Of a stretch of 64,000 nucleotides of DNA, positions 10,162 to 20,100 are shown piece by piece; position 1 is the stretch's first letter, and every line of letters begins with the position of its first letter. The position numbers and the translations under genes are program-made. The notes below the pieces were generated by a model that was not told where the DNA came from, searched no databases, and saw nothing but the letters and a program-made list of their open reading frames with translations. The stretch is from Zelonia costaricensis (lineage: Eukaryota; Euglenozoa; Kinetoplastea; Trypanosomatida; Trypanosomatidae). The stretch covers positions 1 to 64,000 of the forward strand of contig JASAOO010003476.1 of assembly GCA_030849075.1 (NCBI GenBank), in the 5' to 3' direction.

Positions 10162-11694
10162 ATGTCGAACCGCGCCATCCTGCAGACCTTCGACGAGTAC
10201 CAGAAGGCCCGCGTCAAGTTCGTGCAGACGATTGCCGACCTGGCCTCCAAGCCTGCCAACATCGAGGCCCTGCAGCAGGCGGGCGTCATGCAGCTGCTGC
10301 GCCCGCTGCTGCTGGACAGCGTCCCGTCGGTGCAGCAGTCCGCCGCCCTCGCGATCGGCCGCCTCGCCAACTTCAGCGAGGAGATGGCCGAGAACGTCGT
10401 CTCGGGCGACGTGCTGACGCAGCTCGTCTACTCCCTCGGCGACCAGAACCGCTTCTACAAGAAGTCGGCCGCCTTCGTGCTGCGCAGCGTCGCGCGCCAC
10501 TCCCCGCAGCTCGCCCAGGCCGTCGTGGACAGCCAGGCGGTGGAGGCGCTGGTCGGCTGCCTCGAGGAGTTCGACCCGACGGTGAAGGAGAGCGCGGCGT
10601 GGGCGCTCGGCTACGTTGCACGCCATAACGCGGACCTCGCGCAGGAGGTTGTCGACAAGGGCGCCGTGCCGCCGCTCGTGCTGTGCGTGCAGGAGCCTGA
10701 GCTGTCGCTGAAGCGGGTCGCCGCCTCGACGCTGGGCGACATCGCCAAGCACAGCCCGGAGCTGGCGCAGTCCATTGTCGACCAGGATGCCATCACGCAC
10801 CTCGCCCCGCTCATCACGAGCAGCGACGCGAAGCTGAAGCGGCAGGTGTGCCAGTGCCTGGCGCAGATCGCCAAGCACAGCGTGGAGCTGGCCGAGCTCG
10901 TCGTCGAGGGCGAGATCTTTCCGAAGATCTTCCTGCTCCTCGCCGACAGCGACGAGGTGGTGCAGAAGAACGCGGCGACGTGCATCCGCGAGATCGCGAA
11001 GCACACGCCGGAGCTCGCGCAGCTCGTCGTGAACGCCGGCGGTGTCGGGGCGCTGGTCGAGTACACGAGCACGACCAAGGGCAGCACGCGACTGCCGGGC
11101 ATCATGACGCTCGGCTACCTGTCGGCCTTCTCCGAGACACTGGCGCTCGCCGTCATCGTTGCCCACGGCATCGTGCCGCTGGCTGATGCGCTGGAGAAGG
11201 AGGCCGAGGACCACATCCGCGCTGCCGCGGCCTGGTCGCTCGGCCAGCTCGGCCGCCACAGCGCCGACCACGCCAAGGCTGTTGCCGACTGCAACGTGCT
11301 GCCGCGCCTGCTCGACGCGTATTTGAGCCCGAGCAGCTCCGACGACCTGCAGACGAAGAGCAAGCGCGCCCTCAAGGCCATCATCCAGCACTGCGTCTAC
11401 CTCCCGGCGCTCGAGCCGCTGCTGCACCCCGACGCGCCGCAGGACGTGCTCAAGTACGTGTGCGGGCAGTACGCCAAGGTGCTCCCCACCGACGTTGCGG
11501 CGAAGCGCGAGTTTGTTGCGAACCGCGGTCTGGCCACCGTGCAGCGCATCAAGGCAGAGCCGGGCAGCTCGCTCGCCGAGTCGATCCAGACCATCAACAG
11601 CTGCTTCCCGCCAGAGATTGTGGAGTACTACTCGCCCGAGTACGCGCAGACGTTCATTGAGAAGATCGAGAACTACCACGTGCAGCAGCACTAA
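10162..11694 (+). CDS. PF16: PF16/SPAG6 central-pair armadillo protein
   Basis: A protein of 510 residues, the usual length for PF16/SPAG6. It starts MSNRAILQTFDEYQKARV and is made of about eight armadillo repeats, visible as recurring units such as SAALAIGRLANFSEE, SAAWALGYVARHNADLAQ, VAASTLGDIAKHSPELAQ and NAATCIREIAKHTPELAQ. A conserved C-terminal cap contains EYYSPEYAQTFIEKIENY. In Chlamydomonas, mammals and trypanosomatids PF16 sits on the C1 microtubule of the axonemal central pair and is needed for a stable 9+2 axoneme and normal beating. The predicted splice acceptor is 92 bases upstream. Codon use is strongly GC-ending throughout, and there is no break or missing repeat. Confidence 0.97.
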   Translation: MSNRAILQTFDEYQKARVKFVQTIADLASKPANIEALQQAGVMQLLRPLLLDSVPSVQQSAALAIGRLANFSEEMAENVVSGDVLTQLVYSLGDQNRFYKKSAAFVLRSVARHSPQLAQAVVDSQAVEALVGCLEEFDPTVKESAAWALGYVARHNADLAQEVVDKGAVPPLVLCVQEPELSLKRVAASTLGDIAKHSPELAQSIVDQDAITHLAPLITSSDAKLKRQVCQCLAQIAKHSVELAELVVEGEIFPKIFLLLADSDEVVQKNAATCIREIAKHTPELAQLVVNAGGVGALVEYTSTTKGSTRLPGIMTLGYLSAFSETLALAVIVAHGIVPLADALEKEAEDHIRAAAAWSLGQLGRHSADHAKAVADCNVLPRLLDAYLSPSSSDDLQTKSKRALKAIIQHCVYLPALEPLLHPDAPQDVLKYVCGQYAKVLPTDVAAKREFVANRGLATVQRIKAEPGSSLAESIQTINSCFPPEIVEYYSPEYAQTFIEKIENYHVQQH

Positions 11695-13103
11695 GCCACT
11701 GCGGTGAATGGCGCGTACGTACGTGTGTGTGTGTGCGTGTCTGTGCGCCTCTCGGTGTGATAGCTGCTTTCCACTCTGTGCGGTTGGACTTGTGTTGTCC
11801 TTGTTTAGGTGCAAGGTGCGCATGTACGCGCGTGTGTTTGTGTGTGTGTGTGTCTGTTCGCGGCTCGTGAGGATCGCTGCGTCGTGGGCAGTGAATTGGA
11901 TTTCTCTTCGTCTGTTCTTCTTCCACTGGTGGGCGTCCCGGCGCTTCGTCCGCCCCCCCTCCCCCTTCCCCTCCTTCCATTCCCTTCTCCATGTATAGAC
12001 CTGATTCGGCGGTGCGTGCCGCAGCATGTGGACCTTGTGTGTGTGTGTATGTGTGCCTGTGCGGCCCTCCCGCCCCCCGCCGTCCGGGTGCGCGTGCGTT
12101 CACCTCTGCACGTCACAACCGCGGAGGGGGCCGGGAGGTGGGTGGGCTCGGTTGGGGGACGGCGTCGTCTGTATTGAGCCTTGACGGCACTCCTCATCCA
12201 CTGCCCCCCCCCCCCCCCCGTGCGCATTCACCACCCGGACGGCGACAACCCCCACCCCCCCAGACAGCGGCTGGATCGTGTGTGCGTGCGTGTGCGTACG
12301 GTGGTTGATGTAATCTACGACTTCTCGGACGTCTTGTGCGTGCACGTGTGTGTGTGTGTCTGCGCTACGCAGTCGCGTGATTAAGACGGACGCGAGTGCT
12401 CCCACCACACGGCAACACACACGCACACATGCACGTTCATGACAACACTCCCTGACAGAAGCAACAACGCGATGCAAACGCGGAAGTAAGCGCGCCTGTG
12501 CTTGTCCATCGTGGAGGACGGCGCTGGCGCAACGCCCACTGCCTGCTGCAGATCTTGCCTCGGGCTGTGACTCGTGCACAGACGGCACATGCTCCCCTCC
12601 CTCTTCCCCCCACGGCTGCGCAGCTGAACATGCCACGCACACCACCAGCTTTGCGATGTGCGCAGCGTGGGAGTGCATGGAGAGGCTCGAGCGCTCCGCC
12701 GTATCGCGACGCGGACGCGCTGAGGAGCGCTGCACAGGGGCCAAGCTGGGCGTCTCGCACGCGGCTCTGACCGCGCCTCTGCGCTCAGCGCCGCTAAGCC
12801 AAACACACTTTCCTCACCTCCTCGTCCCTTTTTGGTGTTCTCGTCTGTGACGCACGTAATCGCTTCGGATGGACAGAGGAACGCGATCGACCGCGTTGGC
12901 GCAGACCTTCTCTCACTGCGGCCCTCCCTCCGTACCCCCGTTCTCTTCCTTTCCTCTGCCTGCACGCGCGGCACCTCCTGCCGCTGCAGATTAGAGGTGT
13001 GTGCGTGTGTGCGTGTGTCTGTAGCCAGTGCTGACCGCCACTCACACAGCACAAACACACGGGCACGCTGCCATCGCTTACTCTCGTTCTTGTTTTTACA
13101 CAA

Positions 13104-13142
<39 letters not shown>

Positions 13143-13396
13143 CAGACGTTGACCTGGCGCGTGCGTACGCGTGTGTGTGTGTAGGGACCCGCTGAGTTGA
13201 AACGTGCGCTGGGCCCCGGCGCGTGCACACACAAAGGGAGCCTCGTCGAGAGGTGAAGTGCGGGCAGGTGGATGTCGAAGCGAAAGTGATGCGTTGCCGC
13301 GCACCTCCCCCTCCCCCCTCCGTCTCTTCACTTCGCACTTGTGTCTTCCCTGCACCCTGTCCGTAGAGGTCCGCTCCGTACGAGCGTGTGTGTCTC
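11695..13396 (+). other. 1.7-kb spacer downstream of PF16
   Basis: GT-rich runs (11721-11735, 11831-11850) follow the PF16 stop. C/T tracts lie at 11950-11990 and 13306-13345. The stretch 12430-12800 has a more balanced base composition than the rest and might be a degenerate retroposon remnant or a conserved 3' UTR element, but no signature could be confirmed. The acceptor for the next gene is probably the AG at 13365-13366. No protein-like frame was found. Confidence 0.55.
13107..13139 (+). repeat. (CA)n microsatellite
   Basis: A perfect CA array of about 16 units in the 5' flank of the following gene. Confidence 0.95.
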
Positions 13397-16072
13397 ATGA
13401 ACCCCTCTCACGGCTACGCCGCACCCTTCGCTGGTGCCTCGTCCGCACAGTCGCCGCCGCCCTTCTATGCGTCACGCAAGTGCGGGCGACGAGAGGAGGA
13501 GGAGGAGGGTGAGGGCGACGGGGGAGGGGTGGCTCTGGGAGGTGAATCGCGGGGTGGGCTCGCGGGCACCTTGCCACACCCCACGCCCCGCGAGCTGAGC
13601 CCGCCACCCCCGCTCATGCATCTGCACACGTATCACCAGGACTACGGCCCTCTCACCGCTGCCGCTGGAGCTACCCCGCCTGCGGTGCAGGGAGGCGGCG
13701 GTGGCGGCTGGGGTGCTTCCGTCTCGCCGCGCGGCTACACCGCAGCGCAGCGCGCTGTGCACGTAACGGGAGAGGCAGAGGCTGCGCCGATGCCCGTCGG
13801 CGGCGCCACGTGCGAGCGGCTCGCAGCGCACGCTGCTGCTGCCTCCGCGCGCCACCACTTGTGGAAGCGGCGGCGAACGGAGCTCGTCCACCACGTGCCA
13901 CTGCAGAAGGAGGTCTTCATGTACCTCGATGCCGTCAGCGCCACCCAGGAGCAGCTGCAGCAACACACCCAGCACAACCTCCATCACGACCCCAGCCGGC
14001 GCGGCACAGACGCTGAAGAGGACGAGGTCACGCACGACGACGCATCGAGTGCCACCACCGCGTTTAGCTCGCACACTTCTCGCCACGCGAGGGGGGCGTC
14101 AGTGGCAGCGCTGTCCGCGCCGCCGTCCTCGCCGAGCGCACCGCTCACCTCCGTCGACGCGGCCGTGCGGGAGACGGTGCGGGTGCTGCAGGCCTGCTGG
14201 GACGGGGGCGGCGCCGCGCGGGACGCCTTCGAGCCGGTGCGGCTGCTCTCCCCCGTCGCGCTGCACCTCCTCGTCACCTACGGCCACCACACCCTCACGG
14301 CGGACGGCCAGTACGTCGTGCTCCGCGGCGGAGCAGAGCAGCTGCCATGGGTGGGGTGCCTGTACGGCATCCTCCTCGCGTACCTCTACCGCGACCGCAC
14401 CCCGTCTTCGCCTGCGTCCGCCGCGGGCGGCATCTCGCGGCTGCTTGTACTCAACTGCCACTGCTTCGGCTGGCTGGACCACGTCGGGTCCGACGAGTAC
14501 GAGCGCAGCCACCGCTGCCTCTACCAAGCCCGCGAGGCACTCGTGGGGCTGCTGGAGGACCCGCGCTACGCCGCCCTCGGCCGCCCGCTCCGCTGCCCGA
14601 TGTGCTCCTCCTCTGTGGTGGGCGGCGACGCACACACGCTGGTGGTGCTCGGCGACACCATCGTGATGGAGGGGGGCGCGCCGTCGCTGGGGCTGGCCTC
14701 GTCGCGCAACACGTTCACAGCACACCATCAGTACGGCCGCGGCATCGCGTGCTGCGTGCCGGAGCTGAGTTGGCCCGCACCCGGAGGTCGGGCACACGGG
14801 TCGGGTGCGGTGCGCACCACGGCGCTCTGCCACGCGCACCGCCCCGCCGCAAAGCCGGGGGCGATGGCGGCGGGTCGCTCGGTCGGCTCGCACGCGCCGC
14901 GGTCGCCTGTGAGCGGCGTTGTGGAGGAGGAGACGCCGGTCCACACCCCACCCAGCAGCGAGGGCCGGTCCCACGCGTGGCTCGCCCCGTCCCACCCTGC
15001 CACGGAGCAGCTCCCTGCCGTGTGCTGCGGGGTGTGCCGGGCTGCGGGGGTGCTCGGGCAGGCGGTGCTGCTCGGCCCCACCGGGCCCCTCATTCTCCAC
15101 GTGCAGTTCAATGAGCGGGAGTGGGTGGAGGCGGCGGCGCGGTGCGGCGCGGTGCCGTCCTCACCGATGCCCAGCTGGCTCGCCGCCGCCACGGCCGCAA
15201 GCGCGGATGTAATCACGGCAATGTGTGCCCCGCCGCCAGCGCACGTGGCCTCCCGCTACGCCGCCGACCCGGCGCTGGCGATGGCAGCCGTGTTGTACGC
15301 GGTGCTCCAGGGCGACGCCGGCGGCACATCCGCGTCGGCGGGAGCGCGACGTGCCTCGGTGCTGGGCGGGGTGTGTGACGCCGGCTTTACCCCACAGCAC
15401 GCGGGCGTTGCGGCGCCTGTGATCTCGCTCACGCCCGTTGCCGGTGGCGCCGTTGCGCTCGGCGAGTTCGTTGAGTGGCTTGTGCGCCTCCTCCTCGCCC
15501 CGCCGCCGGCCCTTGTCGTGGAGTGGCACGCCGCAGGGCCGCTTGCCCACCCCACCACTGCCATGAATGTGACCGAGGCTTCGATGTTGCCGCACAACTC
15601 GGGCAACCAGTCGCCGCCGCTCGCTGACGACTCGTGCGGCGGCACGTGCGGCTCCTCCTCCCACTCTGGTGCAGTAGAGGGGGAGGGGTGCGCCAGCCCC
15701 GGGGCCTCGGCCTCCCACGTGAGTGCTGCCGCAGCGCCGTTGGGCCTGACGACGCAGCCGCGGCGCCCTGCAGTGTTGCAGCTGCTCGAGGTGTACGCTG
15801 ACGTTGTGCAGAGCCGCGCGCGTCTGGCGCCGTCTGCCTCGCCACCAATGAAGCAGTCGTCGACGTCGAGTGCGGCTGAGGTGGCGTTGCTGCTGGAGCA
15901 GCTCGAGGCGACGCGCGAGGCGCTGCAGCCGTGTGTGGCGACGGAGCTATTTGACGGGGTCGAGCGGCCGCTGGTGCTCACGAAGGGCGTGGAGGTGGCG
16001 GCCGAGGCGGAACGCTTCCTCCACTCGAGCTCTGTTGCCACATCCCTGCAGTTCCGCCAGAGTACGACGTAG
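13397..16072 (+). CDS. Conserved-looking hypothetical protein, 891 residues
   Basis: The start is the first ATG (MNPSHGYAAPF), 30 bases after the predicted splice acceptor AG at 13365-13366, itself preceded by a long C/T tract. The N-terminal 140 residues are Gly/Glu/Pro-rich. The body holds blocks of ordinary globular composition, for example LPWVGCLYGILLAYLYRDR, ISRLLVLNCHCFGWLDHVG and EFVEWLVRLLLAPPPALVVE, separated by Ala/Ser-rich linkers. Two cysteine pairs (CPMCSS and CCGVCRAAG) are about 145 residues apart and could form one zinc site, but no known finger pattern is complete. A weak helical segment precedes the C-terminus (VALLLEQLEATREALQ). The family is not recognised and no function is proposed. 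Confidence 0.75.
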   Translation: MNPSHGYAAPFAGASSAQSPPPFYASRKCGRREEEEEGEGDGGGVALGGESRGGLAGTLPHPTPRELSPPPPLMHLHTYHQDYGPLTAAAGATPPAVQGGGGGGWGASVSPRGYTAAQRAVHVTGEAEAAPMPVGGATCERLAAHAAAASARHHLWKRRRTELVHHVPLQKEVFMYLDAVSATQEQLQQHTQHNLHHDPSRRGTDAEEDEVTHDDASSATTAFSSHTSRHARGASVAALSAPPSSPSAPLTSVDAAVRETVRVLQACWDGGGAARDAFEPVRLLSPVALHLLVTYGHHTLTADGQYVVLRGGAEQLPWVGCLYGILLAYLYRDRTPSSPASAAGGISRLLVLNCHCFGWLDHVGSDEYERSHRCLYQAREALVGLLEDPRYAALGRPLRCPMCSSSVVGGDAHTLVVLGDTIVMEGGAPSLGLASSRNTFTAHHQYGRGIACCVPELSWPAPGGRAHGSGAVRTTALCHAHRPAAKPGAMAAGRSVGSHAPRSPVSGVVEEETPVHTPPSSEGRSHAWLAPSHPATEQLPAVCCGVCRAAGVLGQAVLLGPTGPLILHVQFNEREWVEAAARCGAVPSSPMPSWLAAATAASADVITAMCAPPPAHVASRYAADPALAMAAVLYAVLQGDAGGTSASAGARRASVLGGVCDAGFTPQHAGVAAPVISLTPVAGGAVALGEFVEWLVRLLLAPPPALVVEWHAAGPLAHPTTAMNVTEASMLPHNSGNQSPPLADDSCGGTCGSSSHSGAVEGEGCASPGASASHVSAAAAPLGLTTQPRRPAVLQLLEVYADVVQSRARLAPSASPPMKQSSTSSAAEVALLLEQLEATREALQPCVATELFDGVERPLVLTKGVEVAAEAERFLHSSSVATSLQFRQSTT

Positions 16073-17169
16073 CCCGCAGCCCGCGGCACCCGCACACACG
16101 CCCACACACACACATGGAACCCACTTCCATGGAAACAACAAACATGCACAAGACGCGCAATAGAAATGAAGTGCACAGGTCCCTATAATGCACGCTGTCC
16201 GAACCCCGCTGACGGCCACGCAGCTTCTTCACACGCCGGAGGGGGAGGGGGAGGGGGGAGACACACCTCGGCACGAGGACTGGGCACTTCTCCCCCCCCT
16301 CCCCACCTTCTCGATTGTCTTCACGTCGTTCACAGAGGCGCCACCGCCGCTGCGGCGTGCCATCGGGTTGCACCGCTGCCTTGCACCTCCTCCCTCTCCC
16401 ACAACCTCGCCCTCCTCCTCCTCCTCCCCCTCCCCGCTCCCTCCACAGCGTCAGTGGCCCCCCCTCCCACACACACACACACCGCTCGCCCCACCGTGTT
16501 GCCACCTTTCGTGTCTCGGTTCTTCTTTCCCCTCTTCCTCTCTCGCCCGCCTTCCCGTTCTCCGCCACGTACACACCGACGTGTCAGCTTAGGCGGCACG
16601 CGCAGACACGAAGTCACGGCACGAAGGAGCACCTCCCCCCCCCCTCCCCCCCCCCACGCACGAGAGCCACCCGCTGCTTCTCTTCCTCACCCCTCTTGTT
16701 CCCGTTCCCCCTCCTACGCCCGACCCCCTCCTCGCCTGTCACGTGTTCGACCCGCGGTGCTACGCCGCTTGCCTTCCCCCCCTCCTACTCCTCCTTCTAG
16801 ACTCCAACACGCACACACACACACACACACACACGCACGCACGCACGCATACCGTGGCGTGCCTGACGTTTCACTTCTTTTCGCTTCTTGTTTTCATTTC
16901 TTGCTCATCCCCCTCCATTCTCCTTCCCCCTCCTCCTCCTTCTTCCTTGCTCGTGTTCTAGATTCTCTCTGCGCGTCCACACTTTTAGAACTCAGACGTT
17001 GACGTCACCCCCACAGACGTGCCTCACCTGTTTGAATAGACCCGCACATCCACCCCCTCCTCCTCCTCCTTCTCCTCCTCCTCCCCCCTCTCGTAAAGCC
17101 GTCAGACCGCACACACACACACACACCTACCTACGCACGAGGGCACACATACACACACAAGACGAGGCG
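16073..17169 (+). other. Spacer with strong polypyrimidine tracts
   Basis: It is almost continuously C/T-rich from 16280 to 17096, with CA runs at 16809-16832 and 17109-17124. The tract at 17050-17092 followed by the AG at 17097-17098 is the most likely splice acceptor, giving a 71-base 5' UTR. Open frames here encode only Pro/Ser/Leu low-complexity and are read as UTR. Confidence 0.65.
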
Positions 17170-20100
17170 ATGCCGTCGATTGTGCAGCGAATCCGCTCCG
17201 CCTCGGCGTCGTTCCGCGCGCCATCGACGGTGCGCGAGCGAGATGGCACCACCGCGTCGACGGCCGAGGGGGACATGTACCTCGTGCAGGTGATCGCCTT
17301 CGGTGACGTGTTCGTCGTACCGGTGAGCAAGACAACGCCGGTGCCGGTGGTGCTGCGCCACGTCATGGAAGCGGCCGTCACGGAGGAACAGGCCGTCGCT
17401 CTCGGTTGCGTGGAGGGCACCCTCTACTACAAGGAGAAGCCGATGACGCTGGACGCGGTGATGGGGTCCGTGCCGCGCAATGCGGTGCTGCACCTGCACA
17501 CCAGCCTCGCAGCCGTGTCGGCCGTGGTGCACGACCTGCGGCACGGCTCTGTGACGGCGTTGCCGGCGGTGCGGCAACGGAGCTCTGCCAACACCATCAC
17601 GATGCAGCCCTGCCGGCGCAGTCAGCAGTGCGCTCCGGATGCCATGGACCCACCCACGGCGCGCCGCGTGTCGGCCGAGTCGGGCGGCCTCTCTAGCGCC
17701 GGCACGCCGGACCGGGAGCTCCAGGAGGGGGGCCTGACGATGCACCGTGGAAGCTTCATGGAGTTCGGCTTCTCGTACCCCGACCTCGGCGGGAGGAGCG
17801 TGGCGACCTTCTCGGGCTCCGTTCCGGGTGCGCCAGCGGGATCGACAATGCTGTGGCCGCCGTCGATGTTCCCGCCGGGCACTGTGCCGGAGGCGCCGTA
17901 CTACTACTTTGTGCCGCGCTACTCGGGGCCTGCGAGTGCGCCGGCTGGCGTGCCGCTGCGCCTGCACGAACACTCGACGCGCACCATGACCGTGTCCTCC
18001 CTCTCCGCCAGCCGACGCCGCGAGAGCGCCGTCGAGTTTGCCAACTCCTTCCGGCGCCAGTCGACCAGCTTCGCGCCGCCGCTCAGCGCCGCCGTGCTGA
18101 CGGCCGCGGAGGAGGTGCCGAACTCGCCGCCGCCGTCCCCGCCGCTCGTTGACCCCGCGGCAGTGCCGCGCCACTTTACCGGCAGCAACGACCGCTACAT
18201 CGTTGTCTACCTGCGCCTGCCCCGCGAGAAGGTCGCCGCGCAGATGTCCGCCGCCGCCCTCAATGCAGACTGCAGCATCGTTGTGGAGTCCGTGACCGCC
18301 GACGACGTGCCGGCTGAGGGACTGCTCGACGCGACCATGTCCACCGTGGCCTCCACCGTGAACTCGCGTGTCGGTGCCGCCGCTTACACGTACCGCCGCC
18401 TGCGCGTGGACAGGGACTTTCCTGTCGGCACGCTGCGCGAGCTCTGCGCCGTGCCCTCGCGCTTCCGCCTCTTCCTCGCCCACGCCGAGATGCCCGACGA
18501 AACGAAGTCGTTCCGCGCGCTGCGCGCGGCGCCCAACTCCGTCTTCTACTTCCGCAAAGCCGGCGCCTGCAGCAGCGACGCGAGCGGGGCGACCCAGCTG
18601 CACGTGCTGACGCGCGCCCGACTGCGCCAGCACCTCGACGCCACATCAAGCGCGGCGCCGGCGTCCCTCGACGTCACGCGGGAGAGCGCCGCGGACACGA
18701 TGGCGCGGCTGCGCACCAACTCGCAGGTGGAGGGCGCGACGGCGACCGCCACCGCCGTGCCGCTGCTCTCCACCACGCAGCCGAGCGAGCAGGACCTGGA
18801 GGAGCGGGCGTGCAGCCCGACATCGAGGACCTTCTCCATCCAGGAGCGCATCAGCGCCTTCAACGACAGCGCGGTGCACAACCCCGCCGGCGACGCTGCT
18901 GTGGCGGACGCCGAGGACGCGTCGGTGGCGACGTCGGCGGACCGCTACGTGGTGGAGGGCCGCGAGCTGACCCTCACCTCCGCCGTGGCCGCCGAGGAGG
19001 CGGAGCGGGCGGCGCGTGTGGAGGCGGCGGTGCGAGAGGCCGCGGCGGCGGACGCTGAGGGCGTCGACATCGACTGCTGCCTGCCGGAGGAGCGCGCACG
19101 GGAGCAGTCGTCTCCGGCGACGGAGGGGGAGGGCGAGGCGGGACCGGCTGCCGCTCTCCCCGCTGTGGGGAAGCGGAGGGCGCCCGCCTCCCCCGGCGCT
19201 GCAAGTGCCGGCATCACCTCCCCGTCCCGCCCACGCAGGCTGAGCACGTCCTCGCTCGACGGCTCCGAGGCAGCGAGGCGGCGCCGCCGCCGCTCGCAGG
19301 AGGCAGCGGCTACAGTGTCCGACAGAGCAGCCGAGTGGGAGGCCGGCGTGCAGGCCACGAGTGGCCCGCACGCCGGGGAAGCACCGCTGCCTCCCACTGC
19401 AGCGATGGCCGCCGCCGCCTCCGAAACGAAGCGGCTGAGCGCCACAAAGGCGGGCAAGACGACGCCGACGCCGACGCGCACGGCGACGTCTCCGACGGAG
19501 AAGTCGAAGCCGGCCGACCGGCGCGCGTCCCTCGTCGCGAGACTGCGCGATCTGCGCGGCGCTCGCAAGGGCAGCACGCCCGTCTCGTCCCCTCTCACCC
19601 CAGCGGCGCCGGCGCTGAAGACAGAGCAGGTCTCTGAGGGCACCCCGCGCGGTGCTCCGGTGAACCCCCTCACGGCGCACAGCGAGGAGGCGCCCGTCCC
19701 TGCGGCGGCCGCCCAGCCAGCAAAGGCAGCCAAGAAACCGCAGCACGCCGCACGGGACGGCAACGCGAGGGGCGCATCGAGCTGCAACAACTCGACTGAC
19801 CCCACGCGCCGCGGCAGCACCTCCCTTCTCGTCTCGCTGCGACGCCTCGCGTCCCCACAGAGTCGCACAGGGGCGGCGGCAGCGGAGAAGGCGGCGGTGC
19901 CGACCGCGAAGTCGCCCCGGCGTACCTCTTCAACCCCGCCCCACACCACAACCGCCACCGCCGCCGCTGGCAACCGAGCTGCGGCGCTGTCCCCATCCGA
20001 GGAGATGTTCAGGATGCTGCAGCGCGCCTCTGAGCGGCGACGGAGCAGCGGCAGCAGCGGCACCTCCCCGGAGAGCACCGTGTCAGGGGTGCGGTCTACC

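Noticed and set aside
16888..17169. Upstream start for the triple-module protein
   Set aside because: The extension is encoded by the polypyrimidine tract and CA repeat, and the predicted splice acceptor lies downstream of it.
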